A stretch of 64,000 nucleotides of DNA from Pholiota molesta (GCA_014925825.1 JACGCK010000074.1:62001-126000); one strand, 5' to 3'. Positions 21,671-34,801 are shown, numbered from the stretch's first letter. Notes: a model not told the origin generated them from the letters alone. Numbers and translations: made by a program.

Positions 21671-23335
21671 ACCAAGTATTCTGCAATCCAAAAACTGTTG
21701 AACGCAGAGCATGCAAGTCGTTTCAAAGTCGTTTTTCTCGACGGGTAGAGTGTATCAATCGACAGAAGATTGAATAGTATTAATGGTACTGGGCTACTGT
21801 AATGATTGTATCCACCAATGTCAAACACAGAAAATCAGCGTGAACGGAGCGCGTCAATAAAAAAATGGTAAGTTTAGCACTACACAAAAAATAATGATGA
21901 AAGAGTTGTGATAGTCATATAATCAGGGAGCAAGCGGAGACAAGGTTTGGGTGATGGGAAATAATATAAGTACTGTAAACGGTGAATAAAGCGAATACTC
22001 GGCAGTCCTAAGGCTACGTCTGTAGCGTCCGTGGTTGGGCGCCAGATCCACTGACAGCTAGTAAATAAGCCTGCCACAACTCTCCTACCTTCACCCCATC
22101 CTTATATCTTGACATCCCGAAATCGATCATCGCCTTGAGTGCGCTCTGCTATTTGCTCGACTCCGTCTGTAGTATGTACAAAGTCACAAAGGAAAGTCCT
22201 ATGCACCTGCAGACGGGACTCATATTCGCAGATCCTTCTGTAGTATACACACAGTGCCCATCGTACTACTTTCAAAAATATTACATACAGCAGGCGCACA
22301 TTCGGTTGGACGACGATCCGGCGAAAACCTTTTTCCTTGAAAGGCTGAGTGTGACCTGGAGCTATCAAGCGTAACGCGAATGCGGGGTCACACTCTTGGC
22401 TCTTGTCAACGTGCTGAACGACGTCAAGAACGCGTTGTCGTCTTCCCCCCACGTCCAACAGCTTCCTCTCCAACCAATGGCTCGTCTTCACCACAATCGT
22501 CGCGCCTACAAACGTTCATACCACCACAGCATGCTATGCATCCTGCCCTTCCAACGCTTCTGGCGGGTCTTCGCGTCATAGCAGTGAAGCATCTTCGACG
22601 CGTCCAATCTGATTCTGATACCAACAATAACACCCAGCTTATCCGTTCTTCGGACGCCATACAGTGGTTCTTCATCACGCCCCATCCGGGCTCCTCAGCC
22701 AACGCCCCCACCCGGACGCCCAACGCAGGCTTCCAGGTCCCACGTTCCGCGTACTAGAAGGTCATCCAAGGTCATTCATGATCCTAGCAGCAATAGCCTA
22801 TCAGAGGACCCCCGAAAGTCCATTCAGAGGTATGCTTTGGATCTCGAAGGTCGATATCCTGATTGATTTCTGCGATTTTAAGAGAATTATCGAAATATAC
22901 CTTCGGTGGGTTTGTTTTTTGGCCAAACTATTGAAACGTAACTAAGATTCTTCTCAGACCCTTGACAAGCTCAAAATTAGCGAAATCAACCTATGTAGAG
23001 CTTCAGCAAACCAGTTGGAAGCAACAAAATCGGACGCTATGTGGTACTCACGCTTTTCCTCCAGGAATTTTTCGACGATGTTCGGTGTTCAAGGGCTTGA
23101 AAATCCTCAGTCTATGGCCAGATTATCGAAGACTTTCGGGGGTCCTCCTATCAGCCATGTCTATATGGGCCCTGTAGCGGTGATCAGGTGCCCCGAATTG
23201 GCTTGCGAGTTGCATTTGCGCCGGAGAATCTTCGGGTCATCTGCCCTTGGCTCTTAAATTTGGGTTGTTACGGATCCGCCTGCGTGATGCGGGGATCCCG
23301 ATTCAGAATCATAGTCTTGGGCGGGGGGATTTGTG
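21671..23335. other. Intergenic, no gene supported
   Basis: Several short open frames on both strands (for example 22102-22494 minus, 22380-22757 plus, 23015-23257 plus) show no recognisable family or consistent splice structure. Confidence 0.4.
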
Positions 23336-23343
23336 TATAAAAG
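23336..23343 (+). promoter_or_regulatory. TATA box upstream of the GH3 gene
   Basis: TATAAAAG lies about 150 nt upstream of the ATG at 23494, a plausible core promoter element. Confidence 0.45.
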
Positions 23344-23493
23344 CCATGGGGTTTGTGAAGGGTCTTGCCACCCCCGCGTTTACCCCAGATTGTTACCAGG
23401 TGAATACGGGCTGCTAGGTTTCGGGAAACAATTACTGAACGCCGTTCTATTCGTTTTCGTGCTTACAGAGGGAAATAAAGAATCAACTTGATC

Positions 23494-26400
23494 ATGTCCC
23501 CTTCAGATTTTGCCAATGCCGACCTCGACGAGGTCGTCAACCAACTTACCACCCAAGAAGCCATCCTCCTCACCGCTGGCGTGGGCTTCTGGCACACACA
23601 CGCGATCGAGCGTCTCGGCATTCCCGCTATCAAGGTACGGGCGCCCTTCCTCTATATATATAGGGAACGCAGATCGCAGTCCACTTATCGCGCTATTTAT
23701 GTCGTGCTGCGTTCTCTTTCCTCTATCTTGACCTACACGTATATCGACGCTGATTGCCTCATCGCCTTGCAGGTCAGTGACGGGCCGAATGGCATCCGCG
23801 GCAACCACTTCTTCATGGGCACGCCCGCGAAATGTCTCCCCGTAAGCCAGCCAGCCTTCTCAATCGCGCGGTCATGCTTATGAATACACTCTTCCCCGAC
23901 TCGTTCATAGTCCTCCACCGCAATTGGCGCGACGTGGGACACTGATCTTGTGAAGGAAGTAGGACTGAAGCTCCTCGCTGAAGAAGCGAAGTTGCGGGCA
24001 GCGTCGGTCATATTGGCGCCGACGTGCAACATCCAACGCGTGAGCTACGCTCCTGATCGTCTTGTCTCGATGCTTACGTTTTTTATATTTGAATAGAACC
24101 CTCTCGGCGGCAGAGTGCGTTTCTTTTTCGATGCTCTCACCTTTCAAATCTGATATACATCTCTTTGTATTGCAGAGCTTCGAAAGCTTTTCCGAAGACC
24201 CTTTCCTCTCAGGCATCATCTCCGCCGCGTATGTGAACGGCGTGCAGAGCGGCGGGGTCGGAACTACGATCAAACATTTCGTGTATGTTTTTCGTTCTAT
24301 CGACATTCCTCCGGGCACGACGCACTCATACCTTTTCGTGTTTCCAAGTGCGAACGACAAAGAGAACGACCGCAATGCGTACGACAGCATCGTCAGCCAG
24401 CGGGCGCTGAGGGAGATCTACCTGATGCCGTTCATGCTGGCGCAGAAGTTGGCGCAGCCCTGGGCTTTTATGACTTCGTAAGCTGGGCCTTGCTTTTTCC
24501 TTGACAATATTACTTTACTTATCACCTGTACAGTTATAACCGTGTCAACGGCACACATGCGTCTGAAAACCAGTTCCTCATCAAGCAAACGCTCAGAGAC
24601 GAATGGGGCTTCGACGGCTTGGTACGCGTCTGTTCTTAATCAACATACGTGTAGCAACTGACTTCACATCCCCTCGTGTCGCAGGTCATGAGCGACTGGT
24701 ACGTCCCATCCAAAAACAACGAATGCATATGCTAACCATACCCTCGCACACAGGTTCGGCGTCTACAGCATCGACCTCGCGCTCAACGCGGGGCTCGACC
24801 TCGAGATGCCGGGCACCAACAAATGGCGCTCGCTCGACCTCGTCTCGCGCACGCTCCAAGCGCGCAAAATCACCACGCGCACGCTCAAAACGCGCGCGCG
24901 CGCCGTGCTCGAGCTCGTCCAGAAGGCCGCGCGCGGCGCTCCCGAGGTGCTCGACGGCGACGGCCTCGAGCGCACCGCAGACGAGCCTGCATCGAAGGAG
25001 CTGTTGAGGAAGGTCGCCGCGGAGGGCATTGTGCTGCTAAGAAACGAGGGCGGGGTGCTGCCGCTCGCGCCGGAGCGGCTGCGAAAAGTCGCGGTGATCG
25101 GCCCGAATGCGAAGGCGGTAGTGCTGAGCGGGGGCGGGTCCGCCGCGCTGAAGCCGAGTTTCTTCGTGAGCCCGTACGAGGGCATCGTGAACGCGCTGAG
25201 GGCGGCGGGGACGGAGGTCACTTACTGCGAGGGCGCGCGAGGTGTGTGCCGGTTTAACCCAATTCCGCTGAGACGACTGAGTTCTGATTCGATGCTTGCA
25301 GCGACCAAGACCACGCCGTCGCTCGACTACGACATCTTCACGGCGGACGGGCGGCGCGGGTGGACGGGGGCGTGGTACAACCACGCGCATGCGACGGGCT
25401 ACGAGCTCGGCGCGCTCGTCGCGGAGCAGCTCATCGACGAGACGCGGATCTTCATCAGCACGTCCGCGCCCGCGGGCATCACGCCGCGCTGGACGCTCAA
25501 GCTGCGCGGGCAGCTGAAGCCCCGCGACCGGGACTGCACGTTCGAGTTTGGGCTGATTGTTGCTGGAAGGGCGAAGGTGGGCTTGTCTTGCTGTCCATGT
25601 TTTTTCCGCGCCGGCTCATGATATGATATTAGCTCTATGTGGACGGTAATCTGGTTATTGATAACTGGACGCGCCAGCGTCGTGGAGAAGATTTCTTTGG
25701 ATCGGGATCGGAAGAGGAGCTAGGACGATATGAGCTGAAGGCGGGGGTTAAGCATGATATCCTCGTTGAGTTCTGCAACGTTCGCGGACCAGCAGATGGC
25801 GACGAGGACGAATATGTCCTCGACAGGTTCGTCATTATCCCTTCTAAACCTATCACAAAGTACCTTCTTATTCACAAACTCGTTTACTCCAACAGCAACC
25901 CCGGCATCCGGCTCGGAGGCGTCGAGGTACAGGACAGCGAGACGCTCATCGCCACCGCCGTGCAGCTCGCGCGGGAGGCGGACGCCGTCATCGTCGTCGT
26001 GGGCCTGAATGGCGAGTGGGAGACGGAGGGCTACGACCGCAAGACGCTCGCGCTCCCCGGGCGCTCGGACGAGCTCGTGGCGCGTGTCGCGGCGGCCAAC
26101 CCGCGCACGGTGGTCGTCACCCAATCGGTATGTGTCCGCGCTATGTGTTGCGCGAAGTGTCGACCCCGGCTGACCGCCTTCTTATCTATTTTTTTTTCCT
26201 CCATCATGAATTGGTACATATATAGGGTTCCGCGATTACGATGCCCTGGAACGAGTCGGTGCCTGCGATCGTGCACGCCTGGTACCTTGGGAATGCATCC
26301 GGCGACGCCATCGCAGACGTGCTGTTCGGAAAGCACAATCCCTCGGGCAAGCTGTCGCTTACCTTCCCGAAGCGGGAAGAGGACATTCCGTCATTCGGAC

Positions 26401-27098
26401 ACTTCCACTCTGAGGATGGCAAGGTGAGGAAGATTGTGTTCTGATGAAATAGCGTTTCTGATATGTTTTCTGGTTTGCTTCTCTGGCCTCGTTAGGTCCG
26501 GTATAGCGAGGATTTGTATGTGGTACGTTGCTTTGTTCGTATTCGTTGCCGTGAAATACAGCCGCTAATGTACGTTCATCTAGGGATACAAACACTACCA
26601 ACATCGCAACATTGCCCCTCTCTATGCGTTTGGGTAGATCGAACATTCCTCTATACTGGAATTTGCGTTTCTGATTCGTATCTATCCAGCCACGGTCTTT
26701 CTTACACCACATTTTCCTTGAGTGACCTCACCCTCTCTAAGCCTACTGTGTCCAATGGCGACTTCCATCTCGTCGCCTCAGTGAAAGTGTCCAACACAGG
26801 CGCTCGCGCCGGCTCCGAAGTCGTCCAGGCGTACATCTCCCTCCCGTCGACATCCGAGCTCACCCACCCCCCTCTGCAGCTCAAAGGCTTCGCGAAAGCG
26901 CGCGATCTCGCACCTGGCGCCGATGCGACCCTCGAGATTGTGTTCGACAAGTACGCAGTGTCGTATTGGAGTGAGCTGTACGATACGTGGGTCGTGGAGA
27001 AGGGCCTTTATGGGCTTCATGTCGGGACGTCCAGTGATAACTTTTCTTTGGAGACGACGTTTGAGGTTCGTCAGGCATTCGAATGGCGCGGGCTTTGA
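23494..27098 (+). CDS. GH3 beta-glucosidase with PA14 domain
   Basis: Glycoside hydrolase family 3 enzyme expected to release glucose from beta-glucosides such as cellobiose. Sixteen exons (23494-23634, 23773-23841, 23911-24039, 24097-24114, 24176-24282, 24349-24477, 24534-24621, 24685-24698, 24754-25241, 25302-25576, 25633-25826, 25896-26127, 26226-26423, 26496-26522, 26584-26633, 26690-27098) join in consistent phases to 855 aa. The N-terminal barrel has [34 protein letters not shown] and VMSDW with nucleophile Asp231. The second domain follows ([18 protein letters not shown]), interrupted by a PA14-like insert (GWTGAWYN...[12 protein letters not shown]). [20 protein letters not shown] and HGLSYTTF precede a fibronectin-III-like C-terminus. 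No signal peptide is seen, suggesting a cytosolic enzyme like other PA14-containing fungal GH3s. Confidence 0.95.
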
Positions 27099-27919
27099 TA
27101 TCTAGAAGTCATGATATTATATTCAGACTTGTACCTTGTATTACCACTTGACTGAGATACTTGAAATTTTGCAGCACTGTTTGAATGATTTCTTCGTTAC
27201 TACTGGACTTTTAAATCTTCCATTTTCTGTCCTCTCTGTCCTCACTTGGACATCGCGTAACTTGCCACCGTTCAGCCGCGAACGCAGGGTTCAGACTCGA
27301 GGGCTGCGGAACGCCAAATTTCCTCGTGGTTACTTGTGTCGCACCTCAAGGTTGGTGCTGCGGCAAAGTAACTTTTACAGAAATCGCATAACCTACGCTA
27401 TCCCGCAGTTCTTTGTTTTGACTACCGTAGAAAGTTGTATGAATCGCTGTGGTTTTCGTACCGCCCCTGCTGTAGTTTACACTGAACATTATACTTGTTC
27501 AAATTCTCTTTGATACGAGGTAATTATTTGATAATTATAGGACACGCGAAAACTATTAATAGGTTGAATCGTCCCGGTGCGTGTTGTCGACGCTTGTGAA
27601 GGGTGGTGGCGAGAGAGGCGACACAGCCGAGTGGAGGCCGCCTAAGTCGACTACCCTACCCTCGACCTCCGCGTCGAACTTCGGGAGTTGAGCGTTTCCG
27701 TCAATATTTCCTTACACTGCGGAGCGCCAAATGCGCAGCCAAAATATACAAGAATCAACGCCAGGGCTTGCTTGTCACTGCATGTACTTCGCTTTACGCA
27801 GCACTGCCGATTCCATCTTTGATCTCACGTAACGCGTAACGTCTATGGGTCCTGCTTTCCCGGGCAGTCTTCCGCTCGTACCTTGAATGAAGTACACGTG
27901 ATGATTCGAACAACCGCCA
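27099..27919. other. Intergenic, no gene seen
   Basis: Between two plus-strand genes. The right end has a TATA-like CATATAAG at 27920-27927, about 100 nt before the next ATG. Confidence 0.4.
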
Positions 27920-28019
27920 CATATAAGTACAACAACCATGTTTCCTCTGAAGTCAGTCTTCACCTGCAGCCTTTCGCCGCTTCCTCTTCTGTTTTCATTG
28001 TGCTTATTCTGGACTCATC

Positions 28020-29001
28020 ATGGTGGATTTCAATTTGGCGAAGGCCTTCGGGTTCGAATCTGAAGCCGCGGCAATTTTCTTTGCCATCCTCTATATCCCG
28101 CTTCTTGGATGGTACATTCGGCAATCCTTTGCTCGGCCCACGTATGTGCACATCATACTTGCTTTATTTTGCACAAGTGAGTCATGCTATCATACACGAC
28201 GAGTTTTTCTGACACCGTTGCATCGTAGTCCGTATTGGAGCATTTATTTTGCGAGCCATCCTCATTTCCATGGACTCTGTGGGCAAGTCGCTTGCCGCCC
28301 TGATTGCAGACGAAGTGCAGTTCGGTGTTGGATATTTTGGTCTGCTCTATTCCTCTTATACCCTCGTCCTCGACCTGTGAGTGATTACCATCGTTCATAT
28401 CACCACGTGTTCTCATCGTTTTACATAGTGAGATCCTACAAAACCGCCCCCAATCCTCCAATCCCCTAGTCCGACTAACTAAAAATCGTCTGTTCTTCAG
28501 AATTGGGCTTTTTGTCGCCGTAGTTCTAGGAATTTTATCCGCGAAGGAGATTTCCAGCAACGGAACCATCTCGCACACTGGCAACATCGAGCACATAGTC
28601 AGCACCATCCTGTTCCTGGTTCTCACCCTTCTTCAAGCTTTCCAGACGGTTGTATTGGCGCGGGCGGAGCACTCCAGTCAGTGTATTTTCTTCTATTTGT
28701 TTATCGAATCCCGCAGGTGGTTAACACACGCTGTCATCTAGCAATCGGAGAGAGGCGTAATAACGAAACGTTCGGTTCCAGACATTCTATGACCATCCTC
28801 TCCGCCGGCGCTCTCTTGCTCGTCGTTCGCGAATTGTTTTACACAGCAACGATCGTTAACACTGCGAAGCAAAATAACGAGCATTTCTGGTATCCCTTGG
28901 TCGCCGTCCCAGAGCTTCTAGTTGTCACTCTGTTGGCCACACCAGGTCTCGTTCCACGACGAGAAGAGATTCAGCGACGAAACCCGGAACAGCATCATTG
29001 A
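28020..29001 (+). CDS. DUF7702-type multi-spanning membrane protein
   Basis: Four exons (28020-28176, 28229-28376, 28501-28676, 28742-29001) give 246 aa with about seven hydrophobic segments: AAAIFFAILYIPLLGWYI, YVHIILALFC, GAFILRAILI, GLLYSSYTLVLD, GLFVAVVLGILSA, VSTILFLVLTLLQAF and LLVVTLLATPGLV. The layout and motifs (SVG-like SMDSVGKSL, FWYPLVAVPELLVV) fit the uncharacterised fungal family usually labelled DUF7702. Function is unknown. It presumably sits in an internal or plasma membrane. Confidence 0.75.
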
Positions 29002-29733
29002 GCCCTCCTTACGAGGCTTAAATTGCCGTTGACTTTCATCACGTTTTCGTTTCTTTAGACACATTGCTGTGGACCCATATGTAGGGCACGGTTGACTGAC
29101 GTCTGAAGATGACCATACCCAGCTTGACACCCACGTTTTTTAATGTATTCGCACCGCAGAGTACGATTTTCTATGATTTGCCTGGTATATTTACCGTCGA
29201 ACGTTGAATATAGTTCACCTAGGCTGATGGATGTCTGTGACATCAATCAGTACCAATTGGTTGAGGACTTCGCAGTTCGATATCTGAACATGGCTAAGTA
29301 CGGAACGGCCATGGGCCATAATGCTCATCTTGCAGCAGAAACAAGATGGACATGCAAGGTAAATAATGCTCTGGTCCGATTAAGTACTGTACCTCCAGCA
29401 AACCTCCAGTGCATTTTTGTTCCCATTCTCAAACATCATTTACGTGTGCGAACGCTGCTTCATGATGATTTTTTTCCAGTCCACCTGATGGCCTTCCCCG
29501 GAGTATCAGCCAAAATGTGTCTCAAAGACAAGAGTTGCATGTCGCAACCTCGAAAACAAAATGCTATGCATGTGACATGTGACCGGCGACTGGACGGCGC
29601 GTAAGAGATGCGCGCTAAGATAAGATGCCGAAGAGGTTGATATTAGATAATGTTCAAAGGGCAGGAAACTTATCTTCGAAGCTTGGGGAAATATGTCTTC
29701 GAGAAAGTTCAAAGCAGTAATCCAGACAAAAGA
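29002..29733. other. Intergenic, no gene supported
   Basis: A 153-codon open frame at 29143-29604 has random composition and is not called. Confidence 0.4.
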
Positions 29734-29817
29734 TGATCCACACCCGGATTGAACGGATGACCTTATGGAAGCCCAGCAGAACTGGAATCATACGCTCTAC
29801 CTCTGAGCTAGCGGATC
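29734..29817 (-). tRNA. tRNA with intron, probably tRNA-Trp (anticodon CCA)
   Basis: On the minus strand the acceptor stem is GATCCGC/GTGGATC. The D arm is GCTC-AGAGGTA-GAGC, and the T arm ATCCG-TTCAATC-CGGGT, with discriminator A. Standard numbering places TTCCAG in the anticodon loop, giving anticodon CCA (Trp) and an intron of about 12 nt after position 37. The anticodon stem then has one mismatch (31-39). Shifting the stem by one base would give TCC (Gly), so the isotype is less certain than the tRNA call itself. Confidence 0.75.
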
Positions 29818-30009
29818 ACTAACAAATATATGTAAGAAATATCAGAGCATCTTAGGCTAAGCACAGGTTATACTAGGTATGACGAGCTGCCAGTGTGTAA
29901 CGCGGTTGCGTATGATTCTCTTGCGAAGAGCACGTTTGACGCACCCTCACGGAAATTTCTAGCGCCTGAATACTGTTTCCATTTATAGTGATTGATTAAT
30001 AGAGTGTAG

Positions 30010-30208
30010 CGGCCTTCAAAAGCCTCATGGTGCTTTGAGAATTACTACCGAAACACCGATCATCTTCACTCTCAAAAGAGACCGAGCGCCGACGAGAACA
30101 GCACCGTAAACTATGACAAATGGAATGATTGCTATATCATTGAACGAAGTGATCTGGTAAACCATGCCATGAAGTTAGTTACTTTGTATTTGTAGGATTT
30201 GTTTCAAA
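30010..30208 (+). pseudogene. Relic of a HET-domain gene 3' end
   Basis: About 195 bp match the last 60 codons and 3' flank of the minus-strand HET gene at 45786, in the opposite orientation. The frame reads STVNYDKWNDCYIIERSDLV and ends MKLVTLYL plus stop at about 30195, as in the full gene. A 1-nt deletion in the segment corresponding to FTLNKRP breaks the frame further upstream. No other HET exons are nearby, so this is a fragment left by duplication or rearrangement. Confidence 0.75.
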
Positions 30209-31910
30209 AAATTGATCTCACCTGGTTCCGATGTAAAAAATCGTTATGTTTGGCTTGTCATCTCCAACTTTCATTGGCACCGTGTAGAATTCCTTGTTCT
30301 CGCACTTATGGCACCCACTCACTCTCCAAGAGAGTAAGCGAGGATCACGGTGTACATCAATAAGCGCGGCTAGTGCCGGTGGATATTCGCCGCAGTCACG
30401 CTATCAGAGACCGCCTCTCTTCCTCACCACCACTGCCATCATGCCTATTACACTACCTGCCTCATTTCGCCCTTCTATTACCCGAGTCCGATGGTGTCTG
30501 ATTCTGCTACTCAAGGTAGGAAATCTTCATAACATGACCCCACCCTCAGAACCCCTTGACGTCTAGGTGATTCAGATGTGCTTTCTTTTTTCCGTGATCA
30601 GTTATCGCCATTCGCCAATTTGTTGCATTCCCAGAGTAAGTTAACTCCTGGATCCCCGGTCTCTCTTGATTCTTTTTGGGTGGTGTCGCTTATATGGGTA
30701 GCGCATCTTCTACCGTCTGCAGCATGCCTATACATGCTACATTGGCACGGGGCATTTTTGTCGATGAGTCCCTGCATTTGCATTCATCGGACTGCTGCCC
30801 CTGCGGAAAAATTCTAGATATGTTTGGGTGCTGCATACGAAAAGGTGATTTTTGCAGCCATTTTACTACTCTCTAGTTTTGCACGAACCACACATCCTTT
30901 CTCTGATTCATCATTTCTACTTGTTCGCGCCGATGAGGTCTTATCATTTTTGTCCATGCATAGCGCTTTTGAATCCTTTGGAGGGCATTATTATAGGACC
31001 CCGCTCTTTCATGCGCAACCTTTGTATCATGGTATTATCATCTGAAGCTCCCATGGGTACTAACATTCATGCCGGATATATGGAGCTTAGACATACAATG
31101 CGACTCTGGGTTTTCCTCCGCGTTCAACAGCCGCAAGGTTGTCCTTTTTTGCTTACAAACTATCCATTTGTTTCGACATGGAGGCGTCGGGGCGTGTTTT
31201 CTAATTTTTGTGCTATAGATGTACCCTGCGCTTCATCAATGCTTCATAGCAATATTTGCGCCGGGTCCTTCCCAGGATGAGCAGATGCGCGTATGCGTTA
31301 GGTATTTCTGCATTTTATGAGCACTTATTCCATTTTCTGTTACTAAGAACTACTCGTCACCAGGACGGCCCCGCAACATAGCTTTGAATCGATTCTGAAC
31401 TTCAACTTTCAATAGCGTTGCGCTGCCGTTTTTTGCGATTCAAGGTGACACGATTGTTGCTATTGTTGCAATATTGTTGTTCCAGATTGCTACAAGATTG
31501 CTATCCAGATTTGTTTTCCGAAACTTTTCGTTTTCCGTGGAGTGTACGCTAGTGCGCTTAAATCTATCACTACATTTATTTCCTTCTTTGACCGCCAAAC
31601 TATTCTTCAGGATTCAAACAGGGACATAGGGCGCGGTTGGGGCGCGGTAGGGGCGCGGTTAACGACGATTACGTCATCAAGTCCGCGGACACTCACGCCT
31701 GCTCTGCGGCTGCTCCCGCGCCTACAGTACTCTCTCGTCTCCCATCCATCTCGTGCTAATCGGACTCGCATCATGTCGACGACGGCCATAGACCAGAGTA
31801 TCTATGGGAAGCTTCAATAACCCGTGAGTTTAGCGCTCGTCCAGACCAGTACCTCTGGGCTCTCTATTCACTCACTTTCGTAACTACAGCGAAAGTCGAT
31901 ACCAGACGAA
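30209..31910. other. Intergenic, no gene supported
   Basis: T-rich sequence with short open frames only (for example 30852-31280). The last 150 bases are the 5' region of the acyl-CoA synthetase gene. Confidence 0.4.
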
Positions 31911-34334
31911 ATGCCTGGTCAACTCCAACATCTGACTTCCCATCTGCCTCTACGGCCTGACAGCTTCTTCGGCCGAGGGTCCGTTGAGGTCACCTCGCCC
32001 AAACCAAGCTCCGGGGAAGGCCCCGTCCGTCGACTGGCCGTGACATCTGGCGAACTCATCGAGCGCCCCGCCACCAACGTGGCTACTGTCCCAGATGTGC
32101 TTGCGTACGCTGTGAACAAGTACGGCTCGCAGCACCACGCTATCGGCTACCGCGATGTGATCAAGGTGCACGAAGAAGTCAAGGAGATCTCGAAGTTCAT
32201 CGACGGGCAGCAAGTGACGGAGAGCAGGACGTGGAAGCTCTTGGAGATGACTGAATACAAGTATATCAACTACAGCCAATTCGCGGACTCTGTTGCTGAA
32301 GTCAGGAATGGTCTGTTGGCGCTTGAGATTCAGACGGAAGACGTCGTCAATATTTATGCTCAAACTGGGTATGTCTTCGGTTTCGTCATCATTTTTCGTT
32401 TCATGATGCTTACTTTTGATTATCAGTCTTTCATGGCAAATGATGAACCATGCCTGTGCCTCCATCTCCACCCCTATCGCCACCGCATACGATACCCTTG
32501 GCGTCGACGGCCTCACCCACTCGCTAAACGAACCAGACTGCACTGCCATCTTCACCAACGCCGACCTCCTCCCCACCCTCTCCCAAGTCGTCGCCCGCAC
32601 GCCGAAATTGAAACACATCTTCTTCGACGGTATCCCCGAAGCATCCCCCCTCGAGCGCATCAAGCGCACGCGCGGCGACATCAACATCATGCACCTCGAC
32701 GCCCTCCGCGCGCTCGGCGCCGCGCAGGACCCCGCGCAGATGACGCGCGCCGTGCAGCAGCGCGCGCCCACGCCCGACACGCTCGCGTGCATCATGTACA
32801 CGAGCGGCTCGACGGGCAGCCCCAAGGGCGTGCTGATCACGCACGGCAACCTGCTCGCGTCCGTGAGCTCCGTGGGCCTCGTCTTCGGGCCGCACGTCCC
32901 CGCGGGCGACGTGTACATGGCGTACCTCCCGCTCGCGCACGTGCTCGAGTACATCGTCGAGCTCTGCGCGCTGTTCGTGGGCATCACGATTGGATATGCG
33001 CGCCCGAAGACGCTCACGGACGCTGGGGTGCGGAACTGCAAGGGCGATCTGGCGGCGCTTCGGCCACATATTATGTTTGGCGTGCCGAGCGTGTGGGAGG
33101 CGGTCCGGAAGGGCATTGTGGGGAAGCTGAATGCGAGCGGGACGATGAAGAAGGGCATGTTCTATGGTGCGATGGAGGCGAAAAGGAAGAGCGTGCCGGT
33201 GCTCAGTGGGCTGGGCGAGAATGTTGTGCTGAGCAAGGTGCGGGAGGCGACCGGGGGCAGGCTGAAGTTTGCGATGAATGGCGGTGCGCCTATCAGTAGG
33301 GAGACGCAGGAGTTCTTGAGCGTGGCTATCATGCCAATGATGGAAGGTACGCAAGCCATTTTTTGTCGTTTTGTTTTGAGCGTGTTAATCTGACCTTGAG
33401 CTCGCATTAGGCTATGGCATGACCGAGTCTTGTGGAATGTGTACGCTTCTGCCACCTGAGTACGCTCAGTTTGGCTCCGTCGGTCTGCCCGTACCTTCCG
33501 TCGAGATCAAGCTCATCGACGTGCCTGCCTCGAACTACTCCGCTTCAGGATCGCGTCCTCAAGGCGAGATCTGCATTCGCGGTCCGTCTGTGTTCAAGGG
33601 GTACTATAAGCGCCCTGATCTGAATGCGGACCCGACTATCTGGACCAAAGATGGATGGTTCAGGACGGGTGATGTTGGGCGATGGAACGCGGACGGTACT
33701 TTGTCTTTGATTGACCGGTGGGTATTTTTCTTCAAGACTTACGCTTCAGGATTGGGATTGATGCCACTTTTTCTAGTATCAAGAACCTCGTGAAAATGCA
33801 AAACGGCGAAGTTCGTTTCAATATCATTGTTTCGAGTGGACAAGAATCTAATCCATGTTACTTCGACAGTTCATTGCCCTGGAAAAGCTCGAGTCAATCT
33901 ACAAATCCTCCGACTACGTCTCCAACCTCTGCGTGCACGTCGAGCCCGGCGCGGCGTACCCCGTCGCCGTCCTCTCTTTGCACGAGGGCAACGTGCGGCA
34001 CGCCATCGCGCGCTCCTACGACGCCGCGATCTCGCGGCTCGAGGGCGCGCCGCTCTCGACGCTGTGCTCGTGCCCGTACGTGCGCCACCTGGTCCTGAAC
34101 AGCTGCAACGACATCGGGCATCAGAACGGGCTGAGGGGCACGGAGCTGCTCCATGGCATCGTGATGACGCCGGAGGAGTGGACGCCGGAGAATGGGCTGG
34201 TCAGTGCGGCTATGAAGGTGAAGCGGGCGACTGTGGCCAAGGCGTATGCAAAAGAGATCAAGGTATGTGCTCTGCTCGTGTAACTTTGGTAATTGGGCGG
34301 TGCTAATGCACGCTTGTAGGAGCTTTATGCATAA
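31911..34334 (+). CDS. Long-chain fatty-acid-CoA ligase (FAA1/FAA4-like)
   Basis: Activates long-chain fatty acids to acyl-CoA using ATP, feeding lipid synthesis and beta-oxidation. Six exons (31911-32368, 32427-33346, 33411-33717, 33777-33810, 33870-34262, 34320-34334) join in consistent phases to 708 aa, a usual length. Motifs of the AMP-binding superfamily are clear: the P-loop YTSGSTGSPKGV (about residue 290), the long-chain-specific YLPLAHVLEYIVE, FAMNGGAPIS, YGMTES (exon 3), and the fatty-acyl signature DGWFRTGDVGRWNADG, followed by the lysine-bearing IKNLVKMQNGE hinge and catalytic C-terminal region. The last exon encodes only ELYA. There is no SKL-type peroxisomal signal. Confidence 0.95.
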
Positions 34335-34793
34335 AGGCATATTTGGACAGATGAAGCTCAATCGTGTATCGAATTTATAGAATTATCAGTGTATATCATT
34401 TGGGAGTAAATCGTATAATTATTTGTTTTCTTCCAACTCCTTCCATGTCCGTTGAATCTCCCAGAAAAATATCAATGACTCGGGAAAGGGCGAAATGACG
34501 TCCTTGCATTAATTGATGATAAAATTAAAATTTCCGGATTGTAATCCCATCAAGCGCTCAAGCGCTCAAGCTTCAAGGTTGCATTGGCCTATAAGTTTCC
34601 ATGGCGCAGTATTTCCGCATCAGTGGCCTTTCACTGTGCATGCGAGCTTGAGAAAATCTGAGACGAGGGCCTTTGACCCACTTTAAATGAGCCACTTGCA
34701 TCATGCGTTGTGCCACTCGTCTTCGCGACGATGCGAGTCAATTAGTGGCCCATTTGCGCTTGTGCTTGGCTTTATCCTGGCCCATTATCGTAA
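34335..34793. other. Intergenic, no gene seen
   Basis: Short tandem CAAGCGCT repeats near 34552-34570 and AT-rich sequence. No coding signal. Confidence 0.4.
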
Positions 34794-34801
34794 TATAAAT
34801 A
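34794..34801 (+). promoter_or_regulatory. TATA box of the zinc-finger gene
   Basis: TATAAATA lies 63 nt upstream of the ATG at 34864. Confidence 0.5.

Noticed and set aside
22102..22757. Open frames on both strands (130 and 125 codons)
   Set aside because: Mutually overlapping, no similarity, no consistent gene structure.
29143..29604. 153-codon plus-strand open frame
   Set aside because: Random-looking composition and no supporting features.
31911..33299. 462-codon continuous frame through the acyl-CoA synthetase
   Set aside because: After 32368 it leaves the enzyme's frame; the spliced model with YTSGSTGSPKGV is clearly right.
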